Source of the DNA: Oceanobacter sp045430275
GTDB taxonomy: Bacteria > Pseudomonadota > Gammaproteobacteria > Pseudomonadales > Oceanobacteraceae
Length of the DNA: 64,000 nt
NCBI GenBank assembly: GCA_045430275.1
Contig: JAILXU010000001.1
Coordinates: forward strand, 124,001 to 188,000
Direction: 5' to 3'
Made by a program: the position numbers and the translations under genes. This document shows, in pieces, positions 50,991 to 59,016 of this stretch. Under the pieces are notes generated by a model. The model ran no database searches, was not told the origin of the DNA, and was given only the letters and a program-made list of their open reading frames with translations. How positions within the stretch are numbered: the stretch's first letter is position 1; every line of letters starts with the position of its first letter.

Positions 50991-52034
50991 GTGAAAATCT
51001 TGCTGATCAAAACCTCGTCTCTGGGTGATGTTTTTCATACCTTGCCAGCGTTGGAAGATGCCCGTTCCTGCGTGCCCGGTTTGCAGGTTGACTGGGTGGT
51101 GGAAGAAGCCTTCAAGGCGATTCCAGCCTGGCACCCGGCGGTGAATCATGTGATTCCGGTGGCCTGGCGACGCTGGCGCAAGAATGTGCTGAGCAAGCAG
51201 AACCGTGCGGAAATGCGCGAGTTTCGGGATCGGATTCAAGCCGAGCAATACGATCTGGTTCTGGATGCGCAGGGATTGGTAAAAAGTGCACTGATGGCAA
51301 AGCTGGCTCGCGGCCCACGAATGGGGTTGTGTCGGGACAGTTGTCGGGAACCGCTCGCGGCTCGTTTTTACCAGAAGCACATCACAGTTCCCAAGGGTGA
51401 ACATGCGATTCATCGACTGAGGAATTTGTTTGCTCAGGCACTGGATTATGATGTGCCCGCAGTTTTTTCCTATGGCGTTACACGCTCGCGATGGGAAGCA
51501 CCGAATACCCAATCTCCTTATTGGTTGTTTCTGCATGGCACCACTTGGGATACCAAGCTGTGGCCCGAAGCCTATTGGCGTCAGTTGGCGCAGCAAGCGA
51601 TTGCCAGCGGCAGGCAGGTGGTGTTGCCTTGGGGTAATGAAGAAGAGCATCAACGGGCCATTCGCATTGCCGAAGGATTGGACGGCGTTCAGGTATTGCC
51701 GCGTTTGTCGCTGGATGAACTGACCGCGTGGCTGGCGCACGCTCAGGCCATTGTCGGGGTGGATACCGGACTGAGCCATGTTGCCGCAGCTCTGGAGGTT
51801 CCGGCAGTGGCGATTTATGGCGCAACGGATGCGGTTCTGACCGGTGCTTTGGGGCCTGCCATGACGGTGCTGAGCAGTTCGCTGGAGTGTGCGCCTTGTT
51901 TGTCCCGCACTTGTCAGCGATCAGAGTCGGGTGATATTCAGCCGCCGTGTTATCGGTCGATTGACCCTGAACGGGTATTCTCTGAAGTCAGTCAGCGTTT
52001 GAACGCTGGTTCATCGTTGTTCGATCAACAATAA
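50991..52034 (+). CDS. waaC: Lipopolysaccharide heptosyltransferase I (WaaC-like)
   Basis: WaaC adds the first heptose to Kdo in the lipopolysaccharide inner core, using ADP-heptose. The 347-residue GT9 protein begins MKILLIKTSSLGDVFHTLPAL, the family start, and has DLVLDAQGLVKSALM, HGTTWDTKLWP and GVDTGLSHVAAALEVP. The GTG start has CGGAG five bases upstream. The upstream frame to 50829 overlaps the divergent gene and is not used. It is divergent from the lipid-glycosylation cluster, which supports an envelope-glycolipid setting. Confidence 0.9.
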   Translation: MKILLIKTSSLGDVFHTLPALEDARSCVPGLQVDWVVEEAFKAIPAWHPAVNHVIPVAWRRWRKNVLSKQNRAEMREFRDRIQAEQYDLVLDAQGLVKSALMAKLARGPRMGLCRDSCREPLAARFYQKHITVPKGEHAIHRLRNLFAQALDYDVPAVFSYGVTRSRWEAPNTQSPYWLFLHGTTWDTKLWPEAYWRQLAQQAIASGRQVVLPWGNEEEHQRAIRIAEGLDGVQVLPRLSLDELTAWLAHAQAIVGVDTGLSHVAAALEVPAVAIYGATDAVLTGALGPAMTVLSSSLECAPCLSRTCQRSESGDIQPPCYRSIDPERVFSEVSQRLNAGSSLFDQQ

Positions 52035-52046
52035 CAGGTGGTTTCT

Positions 52047-52871
52047 ATGAGCACGGTAGCACCTTGGGTCACTGTATCGCGGCTGGCGATTTATCCGATC
52101 AAGTCCTGTGCCGGTCTGGAGGTTGATCGATTAGTGTTTGATGCCATTGGCCCGGTGAATGATCGTCGCTATATGGTGGTGCGACCTGATGGTCGTTTTC
52201 TGACGCAGCGGCAGTTGCCTTTGATGGCTCGCGTCACTCCGGCGCTGACGGATGCCGGATTGGTGCTTCATATGGCCGGGCAGCCAGAACTGGGCACGTG
52301 TGAGCTGAAACAGCCGGATCATCAACAGTGGCGGGAGTGTCAGGTCTGGAAGGATCAAACACGAGGTCTTGATTGTGGCAACGAGGTTGCAGCGTGGCTG
52401 GAAGCGGCACTGGGTCAGGCTGTGCGACTGGTGTACATGCCGGGCGAGGTGGTGCGTCCGGTTGATCCTGATTACGCACAAGCCAATGACCGCGTGGGAT
52501 TTGCCGATGGCTTTCCGGTGCTGGTGACGCATCAGGCCTCGGCAGACTTTTTGTCGGATCAATTGCAGCGAGAGCTGGCGATGATGCGATTTCGCCCTAA
52601 TGTGGTGGTCTCGGGAGGTGAGGCATTCGATGAATTGCAGTGGAAAACGCTTCAGGCTGAGCAGGGGGCGTCATCGATGCATTTGGTCAAGCCCTGTACG
52701 CGCTGTGTGATTCCACTGCGTAACCCACAAACACTGGAACGCGAAGCGGATGTAACCGAGCTGTTGAAGCAGCATTGCCGTATCGGGAAGGAAATTATTT
52801 TTGGGCAGAATGCTCTGTTGAGGGACGTTGAAGAGATTGTGGTGGGGAGTCGCTGGCAAGCGCTCCCCTGA
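52047..52871 (+). CDS. MOSC-domain protein (YcbX-like, without ferredoxin domain)
   Basis: A 274-residue protein with an N-terminal MOSC beta-barrel (VSRLAIYPIKSCAGLEVDRL) and a C-terminal MOSC domain (ANDRVGFADGFPVLVTH, VVVSGGEAFDE, KPCTRCVIP). The Cys in PCTRC is conserved and may ligate molybdenum. The fused [2Fe-2S] ferredoxin domain of E. coli YcbX is absent. MOSC enzymes such as YcbX reduce N-hydroxylated bases. The ATG after AGGTGG is chosen. It is convergent with the dehydrogenase gene and only five bases separate them. Confidence 0.85.
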   Translation: MSTVAPWVTVSRLAIYPIKSCAGLEVDRLVFDAIGPVNDRRYMVVRPDGRFLTQRQLPLMARVTPALTDAGLVLHMAGQPELGTCELKQPDHQQWRECQVWKDQTRGLDCGNEVAAWLEAALGQAVRLVYMPGEVVRPVDPDYAQANDRVGFADGFPVLVTHQASADFLSDQLQRELAMMRFRPNVVVSGGEAFDELQWKTLQAEQGASSMHLVKPCTRCVIPLRNPQTLEREADVTELLKQHCRIGKEIIFGQNALLRDVEEIVVGSRWQALP

Positions 52872-52876
52872 AGCGA

Positions 52877-53761
52877 TTACTCGCTGTCGGCATTGAAGCG
52901 CTGCAGGCGTTTGAGCAGTGCGGAGGTGTCCCAGCGTCCGCCGCCCATTTGCTGGGTTTCGGCATAGAACTGATCAACCAGTGCCGTTACCGGCAAGGCA
53001 ACACCCGAGCGGTTTGCCTGATCCAGACAGATGCCCAGATCTTTTCTCATCCAGTCGATGGCAAAGCCGTGATCGTATTCGTCCGCGACCATGGTTTCGT
53101 GACGGTTGACCATTTGCCAACTTCCCGCCGCGCCGTTTTGAATCACATCAATGACCTGATGAGGATCAAGGCCGTTTTCCATGGCGAAGTTCAGACCTTC
53201 TGACAGCCCCTGTACCAGTCCGGCAATACAAATCTGATTCACCATCTTGGCTTTCTGGCCGCAACCAACGTCACCCATGCGGGCGATAGACTTGGTGTAG
53301 GACACAGTGGCGTTTTTCATGGTGTCATAGTCGTTTTCGCGACAGCCGACCATAACGCTGAGCTGGCCATTGATAGCGCCCTGTTCACCGCCGGAAACCG
53401 GGGCATCAATAAACACGGCTCCAGCCTGGGTGGCGGCTTCGGCCATGTTTTCAGCCAGCAGGGCAGACGTGGTGGTGTGGTCAATGATCAGAGTACCCGG
53501 TTTGACGTTGTCCAGGATGCCGTCTTCACGAGTCATCAGGCTCTCAACATCGGCATCGCGCCCGGCACAAATCATGACGGCATCAGCGTCTTTGACGGCA
53601 TCGGCCAGTGTGCTGGCTGCCTGTCCATTGTATTCGTCAGCCCATGCTGTGGCTTTGCTGGTGGTACGGTTGTAGACCGATACCTGGTTGCCTGCGTTTG
53701 CCAGGTGTCCTGCCATGGGATACCCCATGGTGCCCAGACCAATAAATGCCATCTTTGTCAT
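52877..53761 (-). CDS. NAD(P)-dependent 3-hydroxyisobutyrate dehydrogenase-family protein
   Basis: A 294-residue beta-hydroxyacid dehydrogenase. The Rossmann loop is AFIGLGTMGYPMAGHL, the substrate loop is FIDAPVSGGEQGAINGQL, the catalytic Lys is in GCGQKAKMVNQI, and the C-terminal domain is all helical. Substrate may be 3-hydroxyisobutyrate, tartronate semialdehyde or another small hydroxyacid. The ATG giving MTKMAFIG has GAGAA upstream; a GTG ten codons upstream is an alternative. It sits between a MOSC gene and the gltA terminator. Confidence 0.88.
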   Translation of the reverse strand: MTKMAFIGLGTMGYPMAGHLANAGNQVSVYNRTTSKATAWADEYNGQAASTLADAVKDADAVMICAGRDADVESLMTREDGILDNVKPGTLIIDHTTTSALLAENMAEAATQAGAVFIDAPVSGGEQGAINGQLSVMVGCRENDYDTMKNATVSYTKSIARMGDVGCGQKAKMVNQICIAGLVQGLSEGLNFAMENGLDPHQVIDVIQNGAAGSWQMVNRHETMVADEYDHGFAIDWMRKDLGICLDQANRSGVALPVTALVDQFYAETQQMGGGRWDTSALLKRLQRFNADSE

Positions 53762-53853
53762 GTTGTTGTTCTCATTCTGATTGGTATTCACGGGATAGAT
53801 ATTGTGTGTTTTTGTCCACTTTGGCCAGTCTGTCTAGCGTGTGTCAGGCACAA

Positions 53854-53877
53854 AAAAGGCCGCAGATGCGGCCTTTT
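53854..53877. terminator. Bidirectional terminator downstream of gltA
   Basis: AAAAGGCCGC and GCGGCCTTTT flank loop AGAT. It has A/T tracts on both sides, so it may terminate both gltA and any + strand read-through. Confidence 0.85.
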
Positions 53878-53893
53878 CAACAGAGCTGAGTGA

Positions 53894-55171
53894 TCAGCCT
53901 GGGTAGTCACGCTTTGGGTGACCTGTGTACAGCTGACGTGGACGACCGATGCGGTAGTCACCGCTGATCATCTCGTTCCAGTGTGCAATCCAGCCTGGAG
54001 TACGGCCAGTTGCGAACATTACCGTGAACATCTCGGTTGGAATACCGATGGCTTTCAGGATGATGCCGGAATAGAAGTCAACGTTTGGATACAGGCCGCG
54101 CTTGACGAAGTACTCGTCTTCAGTGGCGATCTTCTCCAGTTTCATGGCGATCTTCAGCATTGGGTCGTCTTCCATGCCCAGTTCAGCCAGAACTTCGTCG
54201 CAGGTTTGTTTCATAACCCGTGCGCGAGGATCGAAGTTCTTGTAAACACGGTGACCGAAGCCCATCAGACGGAACGGATCATCCTTGTCTTTGGCTTTGG
54301 CAACAAACTTGTCGATGTTGGATTCATCGCCAATTTCAGCCAGCATGCGCAGTACCGCTTCGTTGGCACCACCGTGAGCCGGGCCCCACAGAGCGGCGAT
54401 ACCCGCTGCGATACACGCGAACGGGTTGGCACCGGTAGAACCGGCCAGACGTACGGTTGACGTGGATGCATTCTGCTCGTGATCAGCGTGGAGCAAGAAG
54501 ATGCGATCCATGGCTTTGGCCAGAACCGGGCTGATTTCTTTCTCTTCACACGGTGTGTTGAACATCATGTGGAGGAAGTTTTCGGAGTAGCTCAGGTTGT
54601 TACGCGGGTAAACGAAAGGTTGTCCAATCGAGTACTTGTAAACCATTGCGGCCAGGGTTGGCATTTTCGCAATCAGACGATGTGCGGAAATCACACGATG
54701 CTTTTCATCATGGATGTCCAGGGAATCGTGATAGAACGCAGACAATGCACCAACCACGCCACACATCACTGCCATTGGGTGAGCGTCACGGCGGAAACCA
54801 TTGAAGAAGTGGCTCAGCTGCTCATGAACCATGGTGTGGTTCTTGATTGTGGTCACAAACTCAAGCTTTTCTTCTGCTGTTGGCAGTTCGCCATGCAGCA
54901 GCAAGAAGCAGGTTTCCAGGTAATCGGATTTTTCTGCCAGTTGTTCGATAGGGTAGCCGCGATGCAGTAACACACCGTTGGCGCCATCAATGTAGGTGAT
55001 CTTTGATTCGGTCGCTGCCGTCGAAACAAAGCCGGGGTCGTAGGTGAATAGGCCTCTCCCGGTCAGACTGCGAACGTCGACAACATCCTGCCCCAAAGTA
55101 CCCTCATAAACCGGAAGTTCAAGAGTGTCTTCGATGCCGTCGACTTTCAGGGTTGCTTTTTTATCAGCCAT
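53894..55171 (-). CDS. gltA: Citrate synthase GltA
   Basis: Type II (hexameric-type) citrate synthase of 425 residues. An N-terminal beta domain (about 1-40, KKATLKVDGIEDTLELPVYEG) precedes the catalytic helical domain. Key motifs are GFVSTAATES, RGYPIEQLAEKSDYLE, LLHADHEQNASTST, GPAHGGANEAVL (active-site His) and MGFGHRVYKNFDPRA. GltA makes citrate from acetyl-CoA and oxaloacetate. It is divergent from sdhCDAB and sits behind a TTGACA/TATAGT promoter. Confidence 0.97.
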   Translation of the reverse strand: MADKKATLKVDGIEDTLELPVYEGTLGQDVVDVRSLTGRGLFTYDPGFVSTAATESKITYIDGANGVLLHRGYPIEQLAEKSDYLETCFLLLHGELPTAEEKLEFVTTIKNHTMVHEQLSHFFNGFRRDAHPMAVMCGVVGALSAFYHDSLDIHDEKHRVISAHRLIAKMPTLAAMVYKYSIGQPFVYPRNNLSYSENFLHMMFNTPCEEKEISPVLAKAMDRIFLLHADHEQNASTSTVRLAGSTGANPFACIAAGIAALWGPAHGGANEAVLRMLAEIGDESNIDKFVAKAKDKDDPFRLMGFGHRVYKNFDPRARVMKQTCDEVLAELGMEDDPMLKIAMKLEKIATEDEYFVKRGLYPNVDFYSGIILKAIGIPTEMFTVMFATGRTPGWIAHWNEMISGDYRIGRPRQLYTGHPKRDYPG

Positions 55172-55237
55172 GGATAGGCCTCCTGCTGTTAAAATTAAGC
55201 CTCAAAAATAAGGCATTACCTCAACTTAAGGGGCCTC

Positions 55238-55265
55238 ACTATAGGTTGAAAGACTCGATTGTCAA
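55238..55265 (-). promoter_or_regulatory. gltA promoter
   Basis: On the minus strand TTGACA (55265-55260) and TATAGT (55243-55238) are 16 bases apart, about 67 bases before the gltA ATG. This is a near-consensus sigma-70 promoter. Confidence 0.75.
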
Positions 55266-55331
55266 TTATCCGGCAGTCGTGCATATCAGACGGTAGGACT
55301 TTAGTATATTGCACTGCCTCATCCCTCGAAG

Positions 55332-55352
55332 GCGGTAGTTTATCGCTACCGC
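55332..55352. repeat. Hairpin in the gltA-sdh intergenic region
   Basis: GCGGTAG (55332-55338) and CTACCGC (55346-55352) are seven-base arms around TTTATCG. Between the divergent promoters; role unknown. Confidence 0.4.
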
Positions 55353-55378
55353 AGTAGCACAATTCTGATGAGTTACAT

Positions 55379-55407
55379 TTGTAAAACGAGGGGTGCAGGA
55401 CTATAAT
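55379..55407 (+). promoter_or_regulatory. Putative sdhCDAB promoter
   Basis: TTGTAA (55379-55384) and a perfect TATAAT (55402-55407) are 17 bases apart. The start would lie near 55414, about 110 bases before sdhC. Confidence 0.6.
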
Positions 55408-55424
55408 TTCTCGCGCCTTCAAAC

Positions 55425-55443
55425 TTGTGCAAGAGTTGTACAA
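55425..55443 (+). promoter_or_regulatory. Direct repeat of TTGTGCAA/TTGTACAA in the sdh leader
   Basis: Two near-palindromic octamers start 11 bases apart, one helical turn, just after the predicted transcription start. This suggests a dimeric repressor site or a leader element. Confidence 0.35.
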
Positions 55444-55522
55444 GGAGCCGGGGCGTTCTTCTTGAGCCCGTGCTCGGTTCTGGAATATCAGATATCGAGC
55501 CCATAAGAGAGTGTAAAGAGCC

Positions 55523-55897
55523 GTGAATAGCAATAGACCTACAAACTTAGATCTTTCTACTATTGAGCTCCCACTTCCCGCCAAAGCATCCATCATTCAC
55601 CGTGTTTCCGGATTTATTCTGTTTTTCGCTGTCGCCTTTATGTTGGCAGCACTGGCAGCGTCACTGGAGTCGGCCGAGAGCTTTAAAGAGCTGATGTCGG
55701 TTTTTGATAATGGATTGGTCAAGTTCATTGCCTGGGGCATTGTGTCTGCATTGGGGTATCACTTCATTGCTGGCGTTAAGCACCTGTTGATGGATATGGG
55801 AATTGGTGAAGACAAAGAAAGCGGTCATACCGGAGCCATGATTACTCTGGTTGGTGGCGTGATCGTCGTTGTTCTGTCAGGAGTATGGGTATGGTAG
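55523..55897 (+). CDS. sdhC: Succinate dehydrogenase cytochrome b556 subunit SdhC
   Basis: SdhC is a membrane anchor of complex II that carries heme b and the quinone site with SdhD. The 124-residue product begins MNSNRPTNLDLSTIELP, the family start, and has three membrane helices (about 28-50, 65-90, 100-122). The heme/quinone motif is HFIAGVKHLLMDMG. The start is GTG; the nearest strong ribosome binding site (AGAGAG) is 11 bases away. Its end overlaps sdhD. Confidence 0.92.
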   Translation: MNSNRPTNLDLSTIELPLPAKASIIHRVSGFILFFAVAFMLAALAASLESAESFKELMSVFDNGLVKFIAWGIVSALGYHFIAGVKHLLMDMGIGEDKESGHTGAMITLVGGVIVVVLSGVWVW

Positions 55898-56238
55898 CAA
55901 GTGTTACGAATTTGGGCCGTAGTGGGCTCTCTGATTGGGTAGTCCAGCGTCTGAGCGCGGTGGTTCTTGCCCTTTATACATTATTTCTTGTGGGCTTCCT
56001 GGCCGGCTCGTCCGATCTGCAATACGCAGAGTGGGCAGGTCTGTTCTCGCAGACCTGGATGAAAGTTTTCAGCATGGCTGCACTGGTATCGCTTTGTGCC
56101 CACGCCTGGGTTGGTATGTGGACAATTTCTACAGACTATCTGAAGAACGCCATCGTGCGTTATGTGTTCCAGTTAGTGTGTGGTTTTTTCCTGTTCGTGT
56201 ACCTGGTTTGGGGTATTGATATCCTCTGGAGTGTGTAA
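55891..56238 (+). CDS. sdhD: Succinate dehydrogenase membrane anchor SdhD
   Basis: SdhD is the second membrane anchor of complex II. The 115-residue product has three helices and the heme/quinone region CAHAWVGMWTISTDYLK. It starts at ATG (MVASVTNLGRSG) because AGGAG lies 7 bases upstream; the ATG two codons earlier is too close to it. It overlaps sdhC by seven bases. Confidence 0.92.
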   Translation: MVASVTNLGRSGLSDWVVQRLSAVVLALYTLFLVGFLAGSSDLQYAEWAGLFSQTWMKVFSMAALVSLCAHAWVGMWTISTDYLKNAIVRYVFQLVCGFFLFVYLVWGIDILWSV

Positions 56239-56241
56239 GTC

Positions 56242-58014
56242 ATGTCATCTATCAGAACCATGTCTTTTGATGCCATCGTAATTGGTGGTGGTGGTGCAGG
56301 TATGCGTGCTGCACTGCAATTGACAGAAGCCGGTATCAAAACCGCTTGTGTCACCAAGGTTTTCCCAACGCGTTCGCACACTGTATCCGCTCAGGGTGGT
56401 ATTACCTGTGCGATTGCCTCTGCTGATCCGAATGACGATTGGCGCTGGCACATGTACGACACCGTTAAAGGTTCCGATTACATCGGTGACCAGGACGCGA
56501 TCGAGTACATGTGTTCCGTAGGCCCTCAGGCGGTATTTGAGCTGGAGCATATGGGTCTGCCGTTCTCTCGTACTGAAGAAGGTCGTATTTATCAGCGTCC
56601 TTTCGGCGGCCAGTCCAAAGGCCCTGATAACCCGACTCAGGCTGCTCGTACCTGTGCTGCGGCTGACCGTACCGGTCACGCACTGTTGCACGCGCTGTAC
56701 CAGGGCAACCTGAAAGGTGGTACTACCTTCCTGAACGAATGGTATGCCGTTGATCTGGTGAAAAATGCTGAAGGTCAGATTGCAGGCGTTATCGCCATTG
56801 ATATCGAGTCTGGTGAGACTGTTTATATCAAGGCGAAAGCAACTGTTCTGGCAACCGGTGGTGCCGGTCGTATCTATCAGTCCACAACCAATGCCCTGAT
56901 CAACACAGGTGACGGCGTGGGCATGGCCCTGCGTGCCGGTGTTCCGATGCAGGATATGGAAATGTGGCAGTTCCACCCAACGGGTATTGCCGGTGCGGGT
57001 GTACTGGTGACTGAAGGCTGCCGTGGTGAAGGTGGTTATCTGGTCAACAAGGACGGCGAGCGTTTCATGGAGCGTTATGCTCCGAATGCCAAAGACCTTG
57101 CGGGTCGTGATGTTGTTGCGCGTTCCATGGTTCTGGAAATTCTGGGTGGCCGTGGTTGTGGTGAAGATGGCGACCACGTATTCCTGAAGCTGGATCATTT
57201 GGGTGAAGAAACTCTGAATGCCAAGCTGCCAGGTATTCTGGAACTGTCCCGCACCTTCGCACACGCTGATCCGGTTAAAGAACCGATTCCGGTTGTTCCA
57301 ACCTGTCACTACATGATGGGCGGTATTCCAACGAACATCGGTGGTCAGGCGCTGACTCAGGATGAAAACGGCAATGACGTGATCATCGAAGGGTTATACG
57401 CCGCAGGTGAAATGGCGTGTGTATCCGTACACGGTGCCAACCGTCTGGGTGGTAACTCCTTGCTTGACCTGGTTGTATTCGGTCGTGCAGTTGGTCTGCA
57501 GATTGAAGAAAGCTTCAAGGCTGGCTTCGAGTCTGTTGATGCATCTGAGGCTGATATCGACGCGGCCATGGCTCGCCTGAATCGCTTGAACAACAGCACC
57601 ACTGGCGAAAGCGTTGCAGACGTCCGTGCAGACCTTCAGAAAACCATGCAGTTGTACTTCGGCGTATTCCGCGAAGGCCCAAGCATGGAAAAAGGCCTTG
57701 GCCTGCTGAAGGAAATCGGTGAGCGTGTGAAGAATACTGTTCTTGAAGACAAGAGCGGTGCCTTTAACACAGCCCGTATCGAAGCGCTGGAACTGGATAA
57801 CCTGTTTGAAACCGCTTACGCCACTGCCGTTGCTGCGGAAGAGCGTAAGGAGTCTCGCGGTGCGCATGCTCGTAATGACTTCACTGAGCGTGATGATGAA
57901 AACTGGTTGTGTCATTCCCTGTACTTCCCGCAGACCCAGACCATTGGTAAGCGTGCAGTGAACTTCGCACCGAAAACCATGAAAGCGTTCCCACCTAAAA
58001 TACGTACCTATTAA
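56242..58014 (+). CDS. sdhA: Succinate dehydrogenase flavoprotein subunit SdhA
   Basis: SdhA oxidises succinate to fumarate. The 590-residue product has the FAD loop AIVIGGGGAGMRAAL, covalent-FAD His46 in RSHTVSAQGG, substrate regions FHPTGIAGAGVLVTEGCRGEGG and RGAHARNDF, and the C-terminal FPPKIRTY. It is the third gene of sdhCDAB, and the stop of sdhD is three bases before its ATG. Confidence 0.97.
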   Translation: MSSIRTMSFDAIVIGGGGAGMRAALQLTEAGIKTACVTKVFPTRSHTVSAQGGITCAIASADPNDDWRWHMYDTVKGSDYIGDQDAIEYMCSVGPQAVFELEHMGLPFSRTEEGRIYQRPFGGQSKGPDNPTQAARTCAAADRTGHALLHALYQGNLKGGTTFLNEWYAVDLVKNAEGQIAGVIAIDIESGETVYIKAKATVLATGGAGRIYQSTTNALINTGDGVGMALRAGVPMQDMEMWQFHPTGIAGAGVLVTEGCRGEGGYLVNKDGERFMERYAPNAKDLAGRDVVARSMVLEILGGRGCGEDGDHVFLKLDHLGEETLNAKLPGILELSRTFAHADPVKEPIPVVPTCHYMMGGIPTNIGGQALTQDENGNDVIIEGLYAAGEMACVSVHGANRLGGNSLLDLVVFGRAVGLQIEESFKAGFESVDASEADIDAAMARLNRLNNSTTGESVADVRADLQKTMQLYFGVFREGPSMEKGLGLLKEIGERVKNTVLEDKSGAFNTARIEALELDNLFETAYATAVAAEERKESRGAHARNDFTERDDENWLCHSLYFPQTQTIGKRAVNFAPKTMKAFPPKIRTY

Positions 58015-58027
58015 GGGGAGGTAAGTC

Positions 58028-58738
58028 ATGCTGGTAAGTGTATATCGTTACAATCCAGAAAAAGATTCTGCTCCTTATATGCAGGATTACGACATCACAG
58101 TTCCTGGTAATAAGGACGTGATGATTCTTGATGTGCTTGCTCTGGTAAAAGAGCAGGATTCATCCTTGGCGTATCGTCGTTCGTGCCGTGAAGGTGTGTG
58201 TGGTTCGGATGGTATGAGCATTAATGGCAAAAACGGCCTGGCTTGTATTACGCCAATTTCAGAAGCGACTGATGGCAAAATGGATAAGCTGGTTTTGCGC
58301 CCGCTGCCTGGCCTGCCTGTCATTCGTGACCTGGTCATCGATATGAGCTTGTTCTACAAGCAATATGAGAAGATCAAGCCGTTCCTGCAGAATGATACGC
58401 CGACTCCGGCGATTGAGCGTCTGCAGACTCAGGAAGAACGTGCCAAGCTGGATGGACTGTACGAGTGTATTCTGTGTGCTTGTTGTTCAACGTCTTGCCC
58501 GTCTTTCTGGTGGAATCCTGACAAGTTTGTCGGCCCATCCGGCTTGCTGCAGGCTTACCGCTTCCTGGCGGATAGCCGTGATCAGGCGACTGAAGAGCGC
58601 TTGTCTGAGCTGAGTGATCCGTTCAGTGTTTTCCGCTGCCGCGGTATTATGAATTGTGTCAATGTGTGTCCGAAGGGTCTGAACCCGACGCGTGCTATTG
58701 GTCATATTCGTAATATGTTGCTGAGTCAGCAGATATAA
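58028..58738 (+). CDS. sdhB: Succinate dehydrogenase iron-sulfur subunit SdhB
   Basis: SdhB carries the three Fe-S clusters of complex II. The 236-residue protein has a ferredoxin-type [2Fe-2S] domain with CREGVCGSDGM, and a C-terminal domain with CILCACCSTSCPS ([4Fe-4S]) and CRGIMNCVNVCPKGLNP ([3Fe-4S]). GGGGAGGTAAG is the upstream ribosome binding site. Confidence 0.97.
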   Translation: MLVSVYRYNPEKDSAPYMQDYDITVPGNKDVMILDVLALVKEQDSSLAYRRSCREGVCGSDGMSINGKNGLACITPISEATDGKMDKLVLRPLPGLPVIRDLVIDMSLFYKQYEKIKPFLQNDTPTPAIERLQTQEERAKLDGLYECILCACCSTSCPSFWWNPDKFVGPSGLLQAYRFLADSRDQATEERLSELSDPFSVFRCRGIMNCVNVCPKGLNPTRAIGHIRNMLLSQQI

Positions 58739-58781
58739 AGAAATTCTTATTTGCTTGCCAAGCATAAGAATTAGACGTAAG

Positions 58782-58805
58782 TGGGCTGGACATACAGCCC
58801 ATTTT
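58782..58805 (+). terminator. Intrinsic terminator after sdhB
   Basis: TGGGCTG and CAGCCCA form a stem with loop GACATA, followed by TTTT. An imperfect second hairpin (58744-58770) lies just upstream. sdh transcripts may end here, giving sucA its own promoter. Confidence 0.7.
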
Positions 58806-59016
58806 CGTTAAAAATTTTTCTGGAAATCGCGCTTACAAGGCGTGGTTTTATCAATCAAATAAATATACGGAATTGAGGGAACAGGGTACTCCTGAATCGC
58901 CTCAGAGGCCTTGCGATCTATTGATCGACCCTCTATCTCGCCTGGCAGTGCTAGAGTCGGTGCATACACTCTGTGGGTGGTTATCCTCGGTTTTTTCTTG
59001 AACAGGGTGATCGTAC

